From: an uncultured Ureaplasma sp. | GTDB lineage: Bacteria; Bacillota_I; Bacilli_A; Mycoplasmatales; Mycoplasmoidaceae | Assembly (NCBI GenBank): GCA_949295235.1 | Contig: CASFKH010000073.1 | Location: 1-6,834 of the forward strand | Length of the DNA: 6,834 nt | Direction of reading: 5' to 3' | Part shown: positions 6,804 to 6,834 of the stretch, one piece after another | How the letters are laid out: the number at the start of each line of letters is the position of its first letter | How positions within the stretch are numbered: position 1 is the stretch's first letter | Notes under the pieces: generated by a model | What the model saw: only the letters and a program-made list of their open reading frames with translations | What the model was told of the DNA's origin: nothing | Databases searched by the model: none | Position numbers and translations under genes: made by a program

Positions 6804-6834
6804 ATGAAAAATAAAAACCAAAATAAAATTTATA
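6804..6834 (+). CDS. 5' end of a divergent plus-strand gene
   Basis: Only the first ten codons are present: MKNKNQNKIY. The ATG is preceded by GAGGTAA (6793-6799) at a good distance, the main reason to accept it as a real start. It is the only plus-strand gene I support. KIY after a short polar N-terminus would suit many proteins, for example a cysteine desulfurase beginning KIYFDN, and such genes lie near rpsD in Bacillus. Ten residues cannot decide this and I make no functional call. Confidence 0.55.
   Translation, partial: MKNKNQNKIY

Overview
The window is AT-rich (about a quarter G+C by eye) and reads as a piece of a Mollicutes chromosome (Mycoplasma/Spiroplasma-like) using genetic code 4. 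Lon, trigger factor, ribosomal protein S4 and two further genes are all interrupted by UGA exactly where their families carry Trp or continue in frame. Every tryptophan I find in these genes (12 of 12) is UGA. Conventional stop-to-stop reading therefore breaks several genes and hides one of them completely.

All solid genes lie on the minus strand, so transcription runs from high to low coordinates. Right end: a partial plus-strand gene starts at 6804. Facing away from it is a short, poorly supported minus-strand ORF (6467-6673) with a hydrophobic segment and an Asn-rich tail, followed by a weak AT-only hairpin. Next comes a long structured leader (about 6370-6233), then rpsD (S4) and infA (IF-1), closed by a good intrinsic terminator at 5339-5372. 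A separate promoter, probably giving a leaderless mRNA, starts a second unit: a DUF402-type nucleotide phosphatase (4720-5289), a DUF3196-like helical protein (3914-4717) and trigger factor (2550-3866). The last unit begins at an HrcA/CIRCE-controlled promoter and contains lon (55-2454), followed by the first 12 codons of what looks like a type III pantothenate kinase gene (1-36).

Functionally the window combines translation (S4, IF-1) with protein folding and quality control (trigger factor at the ribosome exit tunnel, Lon degrading misfolded protein). The most informative regulatory features are (i) a CIRCE operator upstream of lon whose inverted repeat plus following T-run also looks like the terminator of tig, and (ii) a roughly 130-nt rpsD leader closed by a perfect 11-bp helix followed by seven T's, with possible pseudoknot pairings inside, consistent with S4 autoregulation by attenuation. 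No mobile elements, CRISPR arrays, tRNA or rRNA genes were seen.
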